Positions 57,167 to 64,000 of a stretch of DNA of 64,000 nucleotides are shown here, piece by piece; positions within the stretch are counted from its first letter, which is position 1; each line of letters opens with the position of its first letter. The DNA lies in contig JAJDUK010000063.1 of NCBI GenBank assembly GCA_022826665.1, positions 186,001 through 250,000 on the forward strand. The letters run 5' to 3'. This DNA comes from Alphaproteobacteria bacterium. GTDB taxonomy: Bacteria > Pseudomonadota > Alphaproteobacteria > UBA828. Below the pieces are notes generated by a model. It searched no databases, had not been told where the DNA came from, and saw nothing but the letters and a program-made list of their open reading frames with translations. The translations under genes were made by a program, and so were the position numbers.

Positions 57167-58081
57167 GTGCAAGCGGTCGTTCAGAACATCATCGACGCTC
57201 TGAGCCTGGGGAGCCTGTTCGCGCTCACCTCCCTCGGCATCGGGCTGATCTTCGGCATCATGCGCCTGATCAACTTCGCCCATGGCGACTTGATCATGAT
57301 CGGTGCCTACGCGCTCATCGTGCCGTCCGCCGCCGTGGCGCCACAGCTCTTCATCGGCGCCTGGCATCCGGCGGCGGTGGTAGCGGCGATCATTCTCATC
57401 GTCATCATCTTCGCCGTCGCCTGCGAGCGGCTGGCCTTCCGCCCGCTCCGCGATGCCGACCCCTCGGTGCTGCTGATCGCCTCCTTCGCGCTCAGCTTCT
57501 TTCTCCAGAACCTGGTGTTGCTCATCTATGAGGGCCGGCCCAAGGGTGTGGATCTCTGGCCGGTGCTGACCGATCCCTTCCTGCTCGGCGACATTCGCCT
57601 GCCGCGCCTGCAGATCGTGATGATCGCTGCGACCGCGGCGCTGCTGCTGTTGCTGGTCGCGTTTCTGAAGCGCACCGCCATCGGGCGCCAGATGCGGGCT
57701 GCGTCCGAGGACTTCATGATGGCGCGCTTCTTGGGTGTGCGCGCTAATCGGGTGATCGCCGCGGCCTTCGCGATCTCGGGTCTTCTCGCGGCCGTGGTCT
57801 CGCTGCTCTTCGTCGTGCAGAACGGCGTGCTGAAGTTCGACATGGGCGTGCCGCTGGTGCTCGCCGCGTTCGTCGGCACGGTCGTCGGCGGCATGGGCAG
57901 CCTGACGGGCGCGGTGGTCGGCGGCTTCGTGGTTGGCGTCGCCAGCGTCTTCTTCCAGATAGTGCTGCCGCTCGAAATGCGGCTCAACCGGGATGCCTGG
58001 GTCTACGGGCTCATCCTGGTCATCCTCCTGCTCAGGCCCGGCGGCATCGTCAAGGTGAAGGCGGTCGAGGAACGGATCTGA
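57167..58081 (+). CDS. LivH-type branched-chain amino-acid ABC permease
   Basis: The 304-residue inner-membrane protein has about eight hydrophobic segments. It starts at GTG 57167 (QAVVQNIIDALSLGSLFALT) and contains the LivH signatures GLIFGIMRLINFAHGDLIMIGAY, KRTAIGRQMRAASED and FVGTVVGGMGSLTGAVVGGFVVG. It forms the channel with the LivM half of the next protein. GTG of the next gene follows its stop by 2 bases. Confidence 0.93.
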   Translation: MQAVVQNIIDALSLGSLFALTSLGIGLIFGIMRLINFAHGDLIMIGAYALIVPSAAVAPQLFIGAWHPAAVVAAIILIVIIFAVACERLAFRPLRDADPSVLLIASFALSFFLQNLVLLIYEGRPKGVDLWPVLTDPFLLGDIRLPRLQIVMIAATAALLLLLVAFLKRTAIGRQMRAASEDFMMARFLGVRANRVIAAAFAISGLLAAVVSLLFVVQNGVLKFDMGVPLVLAAFVGTVVGGMGSLTGAVVGGFVVGVASVFFQIVLPLEMRLNRDAWVYGLILVILLLRPGGIVKVKAVEERI

Positions 58082-58083
58082 CC

Positions 58084-59889
58084 GTGCTACGCGAGATCCG
58101 CCCTGTAACCGTTGGCCGTTACCTGTGGGAGCCCGGGACTCTCGGCTTGGGCCTCCTTGTGCTCTCCCTGATCATTTGGGGGACCGGCGACAAGGTCATC
58201 GAGCGCACGCTCACGGTCGCGCTTATCAACACCGTCATGGTGATCGGCCTCTACATCTTCATCGGCAATTCCGGTGTGCTGGCCTTCGGCCACATGGCTT
58301 TCGCGCTGATCGGCGCCTATGCGGTCGCCTGGTTTACCATGTCGCCGTTCAAGAAGAGCTTTGCGCTCGACCTCCCCACGTTCCTGGCCGAGAACACGCT
58401 GCCGCTGCTGCCGTCGGCGATCATCTCCTCGCTGCTGGCTGCGCTCGTCGCCCTCGTCGTCGGCATCCCATTGATGCGATTAAGCGGCATCGCCGCCAGC
58501 ATCGGCACCTTCGCGGTGCTGATGATCTTCTACACGCTCTACTCCAACTGGGATTCCTGGACCTTTGGCGCGAGCACGCTGGTGGGCATTCCCATCTACG
58601 TCAACTTCTGGGTGGCGCTCGCCTGGGCCGGAGTCGCGCTGCTGGTCGCCACGATCTATCAGAAGTCCCGCTTCGGCCTGGCACTCCGCGCCTCGCGCGA
58701 AAACGAGGCGGCGGCGCGCGCCGTCGGCATCAACGTGCCCACCCAGCGGCTCATCGCCTTCGTGCTGAGCGGGTTCTTCATGGGACTGGGCGGGGTGCTG
58801 CAGGCCCACTACGTGGGCTCCATCGTGGTGCGCGGCTTCTGGCTGGGCCCCACCTTCATCGCGCTGGCCATGCTGATGATCGGCGGCCAGCGGAGCCTGA
58901 CGGGTGCCGTGGTGGGCGTGATCGTGGTCTCGGCCCTGCAGGAGGTGCTGCGCCAGATCGAGGTCGTCATCGAGCAATACGGGCTGAGCCAGCTCGTCAT
59001 CGCGCTCCTGATGCTCACCATCCTCATCCTCCGCCCGCGCGGCATCGCGAAGGGGCGAGAAATCCCCTGGCCCTTTGCCCGCCAGGTTGCGGCGGCACCG
59101 GTGCGAAAGGAAGCGGCAGCGGCGCCCGCGATCGTGGCGGCGGGCGGCGACGCGGAGGAGCGGCTGGAGGCGCACGACATCTCGGTCAACTTCGAGGGCC
59201 TGGCGGCCGTCGACGAGGTCACGGTGTCGATGGGCCGGCACGAGATATTCGGGCTGATCGGGCCCAACGGCGCCGGCAAGACGACGCTGGTGAACGTGCT
59301 GACCGGCTTCCAGAAACCGACGCATGGCAGGGTCGTGCTCGCCGGCGTCGACGTTACCGGCATGCCGCCGCACCGGATCGGCCGCCGCGGGCTCGCACGG
59401 ACCTTCCAGGCGGTACGGCTCTACCCCGACATGCTGGTGATCGAGAACCTGGAGGCCGCCGCGGTCGGCACCGGCCTCAGCCGGCGCGAGGCGTCACGGC
59501 GCGCACGCGCCATTCTGGAGTGGATGAACTTCACGGATAAGGCCTACGATCACGCGGATACCCTGCCCTACGGCGACGAGCGCCGGGTCGGCATCGGCCG
59601 CGCGCTGGCGATGGCGCCCCACTTCGTTCTGCTGGACGAGCCCGCCGCCGGTATGAGTGACGCCGAGTGCGACGACTTGATGGCGCTGATCTCGCGCATT
59701 CCCGGCGATTTCGGCTGCGGCGTATTGTTGATCGAGCACAACATGCGCGTGATCATGGGAGTCTGCGATCGCATCCACGTGATCGACAGCGGGCGGACCA
59801 TCGGCGAAGGGACGCCGCAGGAGATTCAGGCCAATCCTGAAGTGATCCGCGCCTACCTCGGCACGCGGTCGGAGCGGGACGATGCTTGA
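58084..59889 (+). CDS. LivM-LivG fusion: ABC permease plus ATPase in one chain
   Basis: The 601-residue protein joins two normally separate subunits. Residues about 1-325 are a LivM-type permease with multiple membrane spans (GNSGVLAFGHMAFALIGAYA, SRFGLALRASRENEAAARAVG). A linker rich in Ala and charged residues (about 330-360) leads to a LivG-type ATPase. Walker A is GPNGAGKTTL (393-402), the signature region LPYGDERRVGIGRAL, and Walker B LLDEPAAGMS (D518, E519). All ATPase motifs are intact. It starts at GTG 58084 and overlaps livF by 8 bases. A frameshift artefact is unlikely because the frame is continuous through a sensible linker. Confidence 0.92.
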   Translation: MLREIRPVTVGRYLWEPGTLGLGLLVLSLIIWGTGDKVIERTLTVALINTVMVIGLYIFIGNSGVLAFGHMAFALIGAYAVAWFTMSPFKKSFALDLPTFLAENTLPLLPSAIISSLLAALVALVVGIPLMRLSGIAASIGTFAVLMIFYTLYSNWDSWTFGASTLVGIPIYVNFWVALAWAGVALLVATIYQKSRFGLALRASRENEAAARAVGINVPTQRLIAFVLSGFFMGLGGVLQAHYVGSIVVRGFWLGPTFIALAMLMIGGQRSLTGAVVGVIVVSALQEVLRQIEVVIEQYGLSQLVIALLMLTILILRPRGIAKGREIPWPFARQVAAAPVRKEAAAAPAIVAAGGDAEERLEAHDISVNFEGLAAVDEVTVSMGRHEIFGLIGPNGAGKTTLVNVLTGFQKPTHGRVVLAGVDVTGMPPHRIGRRGLARTFQAVRLYPDMLVIENLEAAAVGTGLSRREASRRARAILEWMNFTDKAYDHADTLPYGDERRVGIGRALAMAPHFVLLDEPAAGMSDAECDDLMALISRIPGDFGCGVLLIEHNMRVIMGVCDRIHVIDSGRTIGEGTPQEIQANPEVIRAYLGTRSERDDA

Positions 59890-60616
59890 GGTCGACAACA
59901 TCAGCGTGAGTTACGGCCGAATTCCGGCGGTACGCGGCGTCAGCCTTACCGTGGACGAGGGCGAGATCGTGACCCTGGTCGGGCCGAACGGCGCCGGCAA
60001 GTCGACCACGCTCATGACCATCGCGGGTGCGCTGACCCCTACCGAGGGCACCGTGCGGCTCAATGACGAGGTGATCGTGGGCAAGGGGCCGGAGAACATC
60101 GCGCGCCTCGGGGTCTCCTTCGTGCCCGAGGGCCGCCATGTCTTCACCCGGCTCACGGTGGAGGAGAACATCCGCCTCGGCACCGACATGCGCTCCGACA
60201 AGAAACAGATCGAGGAGGACTTCGAGCGCGTGCTGGACTACTTCCCCTTCATGCGCGATCGCTTGTCGACGCCGGGCGGCAAGCTCTCGGGCGGGGAGCA
60301 GCAGCAGCTCGTGATCGGACGCGCGCTGATGACGGCGCCCAAGATCATCCTGGTGGACGAGCCCTCGCTCGGCCTCGGGCCGCTCATCGTCGACAAGGTC
60401 TACGAGATCCTTCAGTCCTTGCGCGAGGCCGGCAACACGCTGCTGGTGGTGGAGCAGAGCACCCACCGCGCGCTGGAGAATGCCGACCGGGTCTATGTGC
60501 TGCGGAGCGGACAGATCGAGCTCACGGGGCGGAGCGACGCGCTCACGGACGAAGAGCTGGAGCGCGCCTACTTCGGCTTCGAAGAAGCCGCCGAGCGTGA
60601 GGAGGTGCATTTCTAG
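59882..60616 (+). CDS. LivF-type ABC transporter ATP-binding protein
   Basis: The 244-residue ATPase has Walker A LVGPNGAGKSTTLMTIAG, signature LSGGEQQQLVIGRAL, Walker B IILVDEPSLGLGP and the switch His in VVEQSTHRALE (here Thr-His after the usual Gln). It pairs with the LivG half of the preceding protein. Its stop codon lies inside the left arm of a 17-base hairpin that probably ends the operon. Confidence 0.94.
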   Translation: MLEVDNISVSYGRIPAVRGVSLTVDEGEIVTLVGPNGAGKSTTLMTIAGALTPTEGTVRLNDEVIVGKGPENIARLGVSFVPEGRHVFTRLTVEENIRLGTDMRSDKKQIEEDFERVLDYFPFMRDRLSTPGGKLSGGEQQQLVIGRALMTAPKIILVDEPSLGLGPLIVDKVYEILQSLREAGNTLLVVEQSTHRALENADRVYVLRSGQIELTGRSDALTDEELERAYFGFEEAAEREEVHF

Positions 60617-60649
60617 AGCGTTTCCGCGTAAAGCGGAAACGCTCTAGAA
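60611..60649 (+). terminator. Strong 17-bp hairpin at the end of the liv-type operon
   Basis: TTCTAGAGCGTTTCCGC (60611-60627) pairs perfectly with its complement at 60633-60649 around GTAAA. The left arm includes the livF stop codon. Sequence of this type (AGAGCGTTTCCGC...) is a recurrent palindrome in alphaproteobacterial genomes. Confidence 0.7.
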
Positions 60650-60654
60650 ATTTA

Positions 60655-60788
60655 TCGCTCACGGCAGCCGGCCTACGGCCGACGCCTCCGCGTCGCGCGT
60701 CCACGCGCGCGGGCGCGCGATGGCGCCGCAGGAGCGGCGGGCCGCAGTCGCGGCCTGTCGCGCGTCCGTCAAAGACGGACGCGCTCTG
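60655..60788. repeat. Dispersed intergenic repeat, copy 3
   Basis: Between the convergent livF and yggS genes. Begins CGCTCACGGCAGCCGGCC and ends with GCGCGTCCGTC (60760-60770), AAA, GACGGACGCGC (60774-60784), identical to the hairpin of copy 1. The middle part differs from copies 1 and 2 (TACGGCCGACGCCTCCGCG replaces the first inverted repeat). The remaining gap to 60893 shows no gene. Confidence 0.85.
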
Positions 60789-60893
60789 AGAAGGGCGAGG
60801 CCCCTGCCAAGGGCCCCGGCGGTCGCCTTCCGCGCCCCGCACGTGTGCGGACACGCGCACGATTGAGGCTGCCTCCGCGGCGAGAGAGTCAGG

Positions 60894-61607
60894 CTAGGGC
60901 GCGGGCCGGGTGCCGAAGATCGCGGTGCCGATCCTGACATGGGTGGCGCCCAGCCCGATTGCAGTGCGGTAATCGGTGGACATGCCCATGCTGAGCTTGC
61001 GGAGCCCGTGGCGTGCGGCCAGCTCCCGCAGCAGCGTGAAGTGGGGGGCAGGGTCCTCGGCGGCGGGCGGGATGCACATGAGCCCAACCACCGGCAGCAT
61101 CAGCTCGCTTTGGCATTGGGCGAGCAGCGCATCGAGGCCATCCGGCAGCACGCCGGCCTTCTGCGGCTCGGCACCGGTGTTGACCTGAATGAAGCAGTCC
61201 GGGCGCTTCCCCTGGCGGTCCATCTCGCGGGCGAGCGCTGCAGCCAGCTTCGGCCGGTCGATCGCGTGGATGGCATCGGCGACCGCCACGGCCTCCCGCG
61301 CCTTGTTGGTCTGCAGCGCGCCGATGTAATGAAGCACCGCGCCCGGCCATTCGGCGCGAAGCGCCTGCCACTTCCGGCTCGCCTCCTGCACCCTGTTCTC
61401 GCCGAAGGTCGCGTGGCCGGCGGCGAGCGCGGGCAGGATGCGGCTCGGAGGGTGTCCCTTGCAGACCGCGATCAGCGTAATCTCGCCCGCGTCGCGTCCG
61501 GCAGCGCGCGCCGCGTCCTGGACCTCGGCGGTGACGGCGGCCAGATTGGCCGCGACATCGACGGCCGGTGGGCCGTCTTGGGCGGGAGCGGGAGATGCGT
61601 GGGCCAT
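60894..61607 (-). CDS. YggS/PLPBP-family pyridoxal-phosphate homeostasis protein
   Basis: The 237-residue alanine-racemase-like TIM barrel binds PLP. It has ITLIAVCKGHPPSRIL (PLP lysine in the usual VSK position, here VCK), HATFGENRVQEASRKW, LHYIGALQTNKAREAV, and LSMGMSTDYRTAIGLGATHVRIGTAIFG. Family members control PLP levels. Start ATG 61607 leaves only 22 bases to the divergent ThiE-like start at 61630. The in-frame extension upstream is antisense to that gene. Confidence 0.92.
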   Translation of the reverse strand: MAHASPAPAQDGPPAVDVAANLAAVTAEVQDAARAAGRDAGEITLIAVCKGHPPSRILPALAAGHATFGENRVQEASRKWQALRAEWPGAVLHYIGALQTNKAREAVAVADAIHAIDRPKLAAALAREMDRQGKRPDCFIQVNTGAEPQKAGVLPDGLDALLAQCQSELMLPVVGLMCIPPAAEDPAPHFTLLRELAARHGLRKLSMGMSTDYRTAIGLGATHVRIGTAIFGTRPAP

Positions 61608-61629
61608 GGGCGCCTGAGTCGAGCGAGCG

Positions 61630-62241
61630 ATGGGAACGCTAGCAGAGGCCGCGGCCGGTCTCAAACAAGCGGCGGGGAGCCCGTTGCCGGCGCTCATCCT
61701 GATGACCGACGAGGCGCGGCTCGCCGATCCGCTCCCGGCAGCTCGCGCGCTGCCGGCGGGGAGCGCCATCATCCTGCGCCACTACGGCGTGCCGGAGCGC
61801 GCGGCGCTCGCCCGCCGCCTCGCCGCTATCGCGCGCCGGCGCGGGCTGGTCCTGCTGATGGGGGAAGACCCCGTGCTCGCGCGGCGCGTCGGCGCGGCCG
61901 GGGTGCATCTGCCGGAGCGCGCGCTTCGCCGCGCAGGTGCGGTGCGCTGGCAGCGGGAATGGCTGGTCACCGCCGCCGTCCATTCCCCTGCGGCGTTGCG
62001 CACGGCTGCGGCTTGCGGCGCGGACGCGGTGCTGCTTGCCCCGGTCTTCACCACCGCGAGCCACCCGGACGCCCGCGCCCTCGGCCTCCACCGCTTCGCG
62101 GCGCTGGCGCAGGCGAGTCCGCTCCCGGTCTATGCTCTCGGCGGCATCGACGGCGCCCGCGCGCGCCTGTTGCGGGGCAGCGGGGCGGTCGGAATCGCCG
62201 GCATCGGCGGGTTGGTCCCGCAAGCCATGCTCCGCCCGTAA
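61630..62241 (+). CDS. ThiE-like (thiamine phosphate synthase family) protein
   Basis: The 203-residue TIM-barrel protein has ThiE/TenI-like segments: LPALILMTDEARLADPL, AAGVHLPERALR, GADAVLLAPVFTTASHPDARALGL, LPVYALGGIDG and GIAGIGGLV. It is slightly short for ThiE, and the Arg/Lys-rich pyrophosphate loop is modified, so it may be a TenI-like or divergent homologue rather than the main thiamine phosphate synthase. The true start could be further in (for example TTG 61684). No thi genes are adjacent. Confidence 0.78.
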   Translation: MGTLAEAAAGLKQAAGSPLPALILMTDEARLADPLPAARALPAGSAIILRHYGVPERAALARRLAAIARRRGLVLLMGEDPVLARRVGAAGVHLPERALRRAGAVRWQREWLVTAAVHSPAALRTAAACGADAVLLAPVFTTASHPDARALGLHRFAALAQASPLPVYALGGIDGARARLLRGSGAVGIAGIGGLVPQAMLRP

Positions 62242-62265
62242 GCGCCGCTCGGCGGGTGAGGGCGG

Positions 62266-63483
62266 CTAAAGCGCCGGGGCGCCGCCTTCGAGGGGGATGA
62301 TCTCCACCGCGGTGCCGCGCGCGGCCGCAGGCGCGTGGGGCGGGCGGACGACGAGGCATTGCGCCTGCACCAGCAGCGAGAGCATGGAGCTGTCCTGCTT
62401 CGCGAACGGCGTGGCGATGAGCGCGCCGCTCGCATCGCGGCTGAGCGTCGCGCGCAGGTAGTCTTCCCGCTCGTCGTTCTCCCTCACGTTGGCGCCGAGG
62501 TTCGCCTGCTCAACCATGGGGTGGGCGCCCTGGTCGGTGCCGAGCATGCGCGCCATTGCGGGCCGCAGGAAGATCAGCGCGCAGACCAGCGACGAGACCG
62601 GGTTGCCCGGCAGGCCGAGCAGGCGGGTGCCAGCCACGGAGCCGAACATCAGCGGCTTGCCGGGTCGCATGGCGATCTTCCAGAAGTCGAGGGCGAGCCC
62701 TTCGTTCTTGAGCGCGTCGCGGATCAGATCGTGCTCGCCCACCGAGGCGCCCCCGGTGGTCACCAGCAGGTCCGCGCCGCCGGCGCCGGCGGCATGGCGC
62801 ACGAGGGATTCCGGGTCGTCGCGGGCGATGCCGAGGTCGATGGCCTCGCCGCCGCAGCCTTCCACCACCGCCCGGAGCGCGTGGGTGTTGGAGCTCACGA
62901 TCTGGTTGGCGCCCAGCGGCTCGCCAGGCATGACGATCTCGTCGCCGGTGGCCAGCAGCGCGATGCGGGGCTTGCGGCGCACCGTGAGCCACGGCTGGTT
63001 CATGGCGGCGGCGAGGCCGATGGCGCGTGCGTCCAGCCGTCGGCCGGCCGGTACGCCCACCTCGCCCGCACGAAAGTCGAGCCCGGCGGGGCGGATGTAG
63101 CGGCCCGCCGGCGCGCCCGCGCGCACGGCGATGGCATCGCCGTCGGCCTCGGTGTTCTCCTGAATCACGATGGTGTCGGCGCCGTCCGGCACCGGGGCGC
63201 CGGTGAAGATGCGCACCGTCTCGCCGGGGCCGACCGTGCCTTCGTAGCGCGCGCCGGCCGGAACGCTACCGATCTGGCACAGCGTGACGGGCGGGTCTGC
63301 CACGTCGGCGGCGCGAGCCGCGTAACCGTCCATCGCCGAGACGGCGAAGGGGGGCTGCGTGATCCGGGCGACGACATCCGCCGCTAGCACACGGCCGTGG
63401 GCCGAGGCGAGCGGCACGGTCTCGGCCGGCAACGGCGAAAATGCGGCGGTGATACGGGCGACCGCCTCTGCGACCGGAATCAT
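62266..63483 (-). CDS. moeA: Molybdopterin molybdotransferase
   Basis: The 405-residue MoeA inserts molybdenum into adenylylated molybdopterin. It starts MIPVAEAVARITAAFSPLPA and has PPFAVSAMDGYAARAAD, RIFTGAPVPDGADTIVIQEN, RKPRIALLATGDEIV, VTTGGASVGEHDLIRDAL and LFGSVAGTRLLGLPGNPVSS, all typical, with the C-terminal barrel domain IIPLEGG. It is 3 bases downstream of moaC on the same strand. Confidence 0.96.
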   Translation of the reverse strand: MIPVAEAVARITAAFSPLPAETVPLASAHGRVLAADVVARITQPPFAVSAMDGYAARAADVADPPVTLCQIGSVPAGARYEGTVGPGETVRIFTGAPVPDGADTIVIQENTEADGDAIAVRAGAPAGRYIRPAGLDFRAGEVGVPAGRRLDARAIGLAAAMNQPWLTVRRKPRIALLATGDEIVMPGEPLGANQIVSSNTHALRAVVEGCGGEAIDLGIARDDPESLVRHAAGAGGADLLVTTGGASVGEHDLIRDALKNEGLALDFWKIAMRPGKPLMFGSVAGTRLLGLPGNPVSSLVCALIFLRPAMARMLGTDQGAHPMVEQANLGANVRENDEREDYLRATLSRDASGALIATPFAKQDSSMLSLLVQAQCLVVRPPHAPAAARGTAVEIIPLEGGAPAL

Positions 63484-63486
63484 CGG

Positions 63487-63963
63487 TCAGGACGCCCGGA
63501 ATTCGCCGGACCGGCCGCCCGCCTTGTGGGTGAGCCGCACGTCGGTGATGCGCATGCCGCGATCCGCGGCCTTGCACATGTCGTAGACGGTGAGCGCGGC
63601 GACGCTCGCGGCGGTCAGCGCCTCCATCTCGACTCCGGTGCGTGCGGTGATGCGGCAGCTAGCCTCGATATCGACGGCACCTTCCGCCTCGTCGCAGGCA
63701 AGCCTCACGTCCACGGCGCTCAGCGCGAGCGGATGGCAAAGCGGGATCAGGTCGGCGGTGCGCTTGGCGGCCATGATGCCGGCGAGGCGTGCGACACCCA
63801 GCACGTCGCCCTTGGCGACGCCGCCTTCGGCGATCAGGCGCACGGTCTCGGGCTTCATCAGCACCCGCGCCCGCGCCGTCGCCCGGCGCTCGGTGACCTC
63901 CTTCTCGGTCACGTCCACCATGCGCGCCTTGCCCTCTTCGTCGATGTGGGTGAGGCGTGCCAT
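63487..63963 (-). CDS. moaC: Cyclic pyranopterin monophosphate synthase
   Basis: The 158-residue MoaC acts with MoaA to form cyclic pyranopterin monophosphate from GTP. It has [54 protein letters not shown] and [15 protein letters not shown], with the catalytic Lys and Asp in the last block. It is upstream of moeA in the same unit; another gene ends 3 bases before its start. Confidence 0.97.
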   Translation of the reverse strand: MARLTHIDEEGKARMVDVTEKEVTERRATARARVLMKPETVRLIAEGGVAKGDVLGVARLAGIMAAKRTADLIPLCHPLALSAVDVRLACDEAEGAVDIEASCRITARTGVEMEALTAASVAALTVYDMCKAADRGMRITDVRLTHKAGGRSGEFRAS

Positions 63964-63966
63964 CGC

Positions 63967-64000
63967 TCAGCCCTCGGCCGCCTGAGCGCCCGGCGCAGCG
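63967..64000 (-). CDS. Last codons of an upstream gene (cut by window edge)
   Basis: A minus-strand frame ending AAPGAQAAEG before TGA at 63969-63967 lies 3 bases upstream of moaC. In many alphaproteobacteria trpC precedes moaC-moeA, so this may be the trpC end, but ten residues cannot show it. Confidence 0.35.
   Translation of the reverse strand, partial: AAPGAQAAEG

Overview
The window is GC-rich, densely packed chromosomal DNA from an alphaproteobacterium. The evidence is gene order and content: ubiB-ubiE, mutM, enoyl-CoA hydratase, rpsT, dnaA; ppk-ppx next to an Hda homologue and a DUF2066 protein; a CobN/CobW/CobO/CobQ-type cobalamin locus; a phasin; and high-affinity branched-chain amino-acid type ABC transporters. 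I cannot name the genus from sequence alone. Nothing indicates a plasmid or a complete prophage.

Layout. 1-4.7 kb: RidA, a quinone-oxidoreductase-like enzyme, an unrecognised Cys-rich protein translationally coupled to a glutamine-synthetase-like ligase, and a small DUF465 protein. 4.7-10.9 kb: methyltransferase, ubiB, ubiE, then mutM, enoyl-CoA hydratase, an inserted NYN/PIN-like protein and rpsT. 11.5-19.8 kb: the replication block dnaA-dnaN-recF-gyrB followed by a class A penicillin-binding protein. 19.9-40.6 kb: a cobalamin-biosynthesis locus of 18 genes in several transcription units. One unit is headed by a clear cobalamin riboswitch (about 40366-40560, minus strand) that leads into cobU, a periplasmic-binding-type protein without a signal peptide, cobW, cobN, cobO and cobQ. 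The locus carries CbiD, CbiG (fused to CobJ) and CbiX, typical of the early-cobalt route, together with CobN, typical of the late-cobalt route. CobG and CobF are not seen. A SCO-type metallochaperone lies between cobA and cobB.

40.7-46.5 kb is an accessory stretch: arsC, an AT-rich lone HExxH metallopeptidase-like gene at the 3' side of a tRNA-Arg(CCG), an orphan phage Mu gp27-like (DUF3486) gene bracketed by a repeat family, an SDR, a type III glutamine synthetase, and tRNA-Leu(CAA). 46.5-53.4 kb: ppx, ppk, hda-like, DUF2066, purN, phasin. 53.5-60.6 kb: a relic of a glycosyltransferase C-terminus, an SDR, a luciferase-like monooxygenase, and a branched-chain type ABC transporter in which the LivM permease and LivG ATPase are one polypeptide. 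60.9-64 kb: YggS, a ThiE-like protein, moeA, moaC and the last codons of another gene.

Non-coding features: a dispersed 120-140 bp intergenic repeat in three copies ends in a hairpin with compensatory base changes; a second repeat family has tandem units of about 33 bp near the tRNA-Arg; a 21-bp motif is shared by the two tRNA regions. The least explained items are the Cys-rich/ligase pair at 1.9-4.4 kb and the repeat-bounded gp27 cassette at 42.3-43.6 kb.
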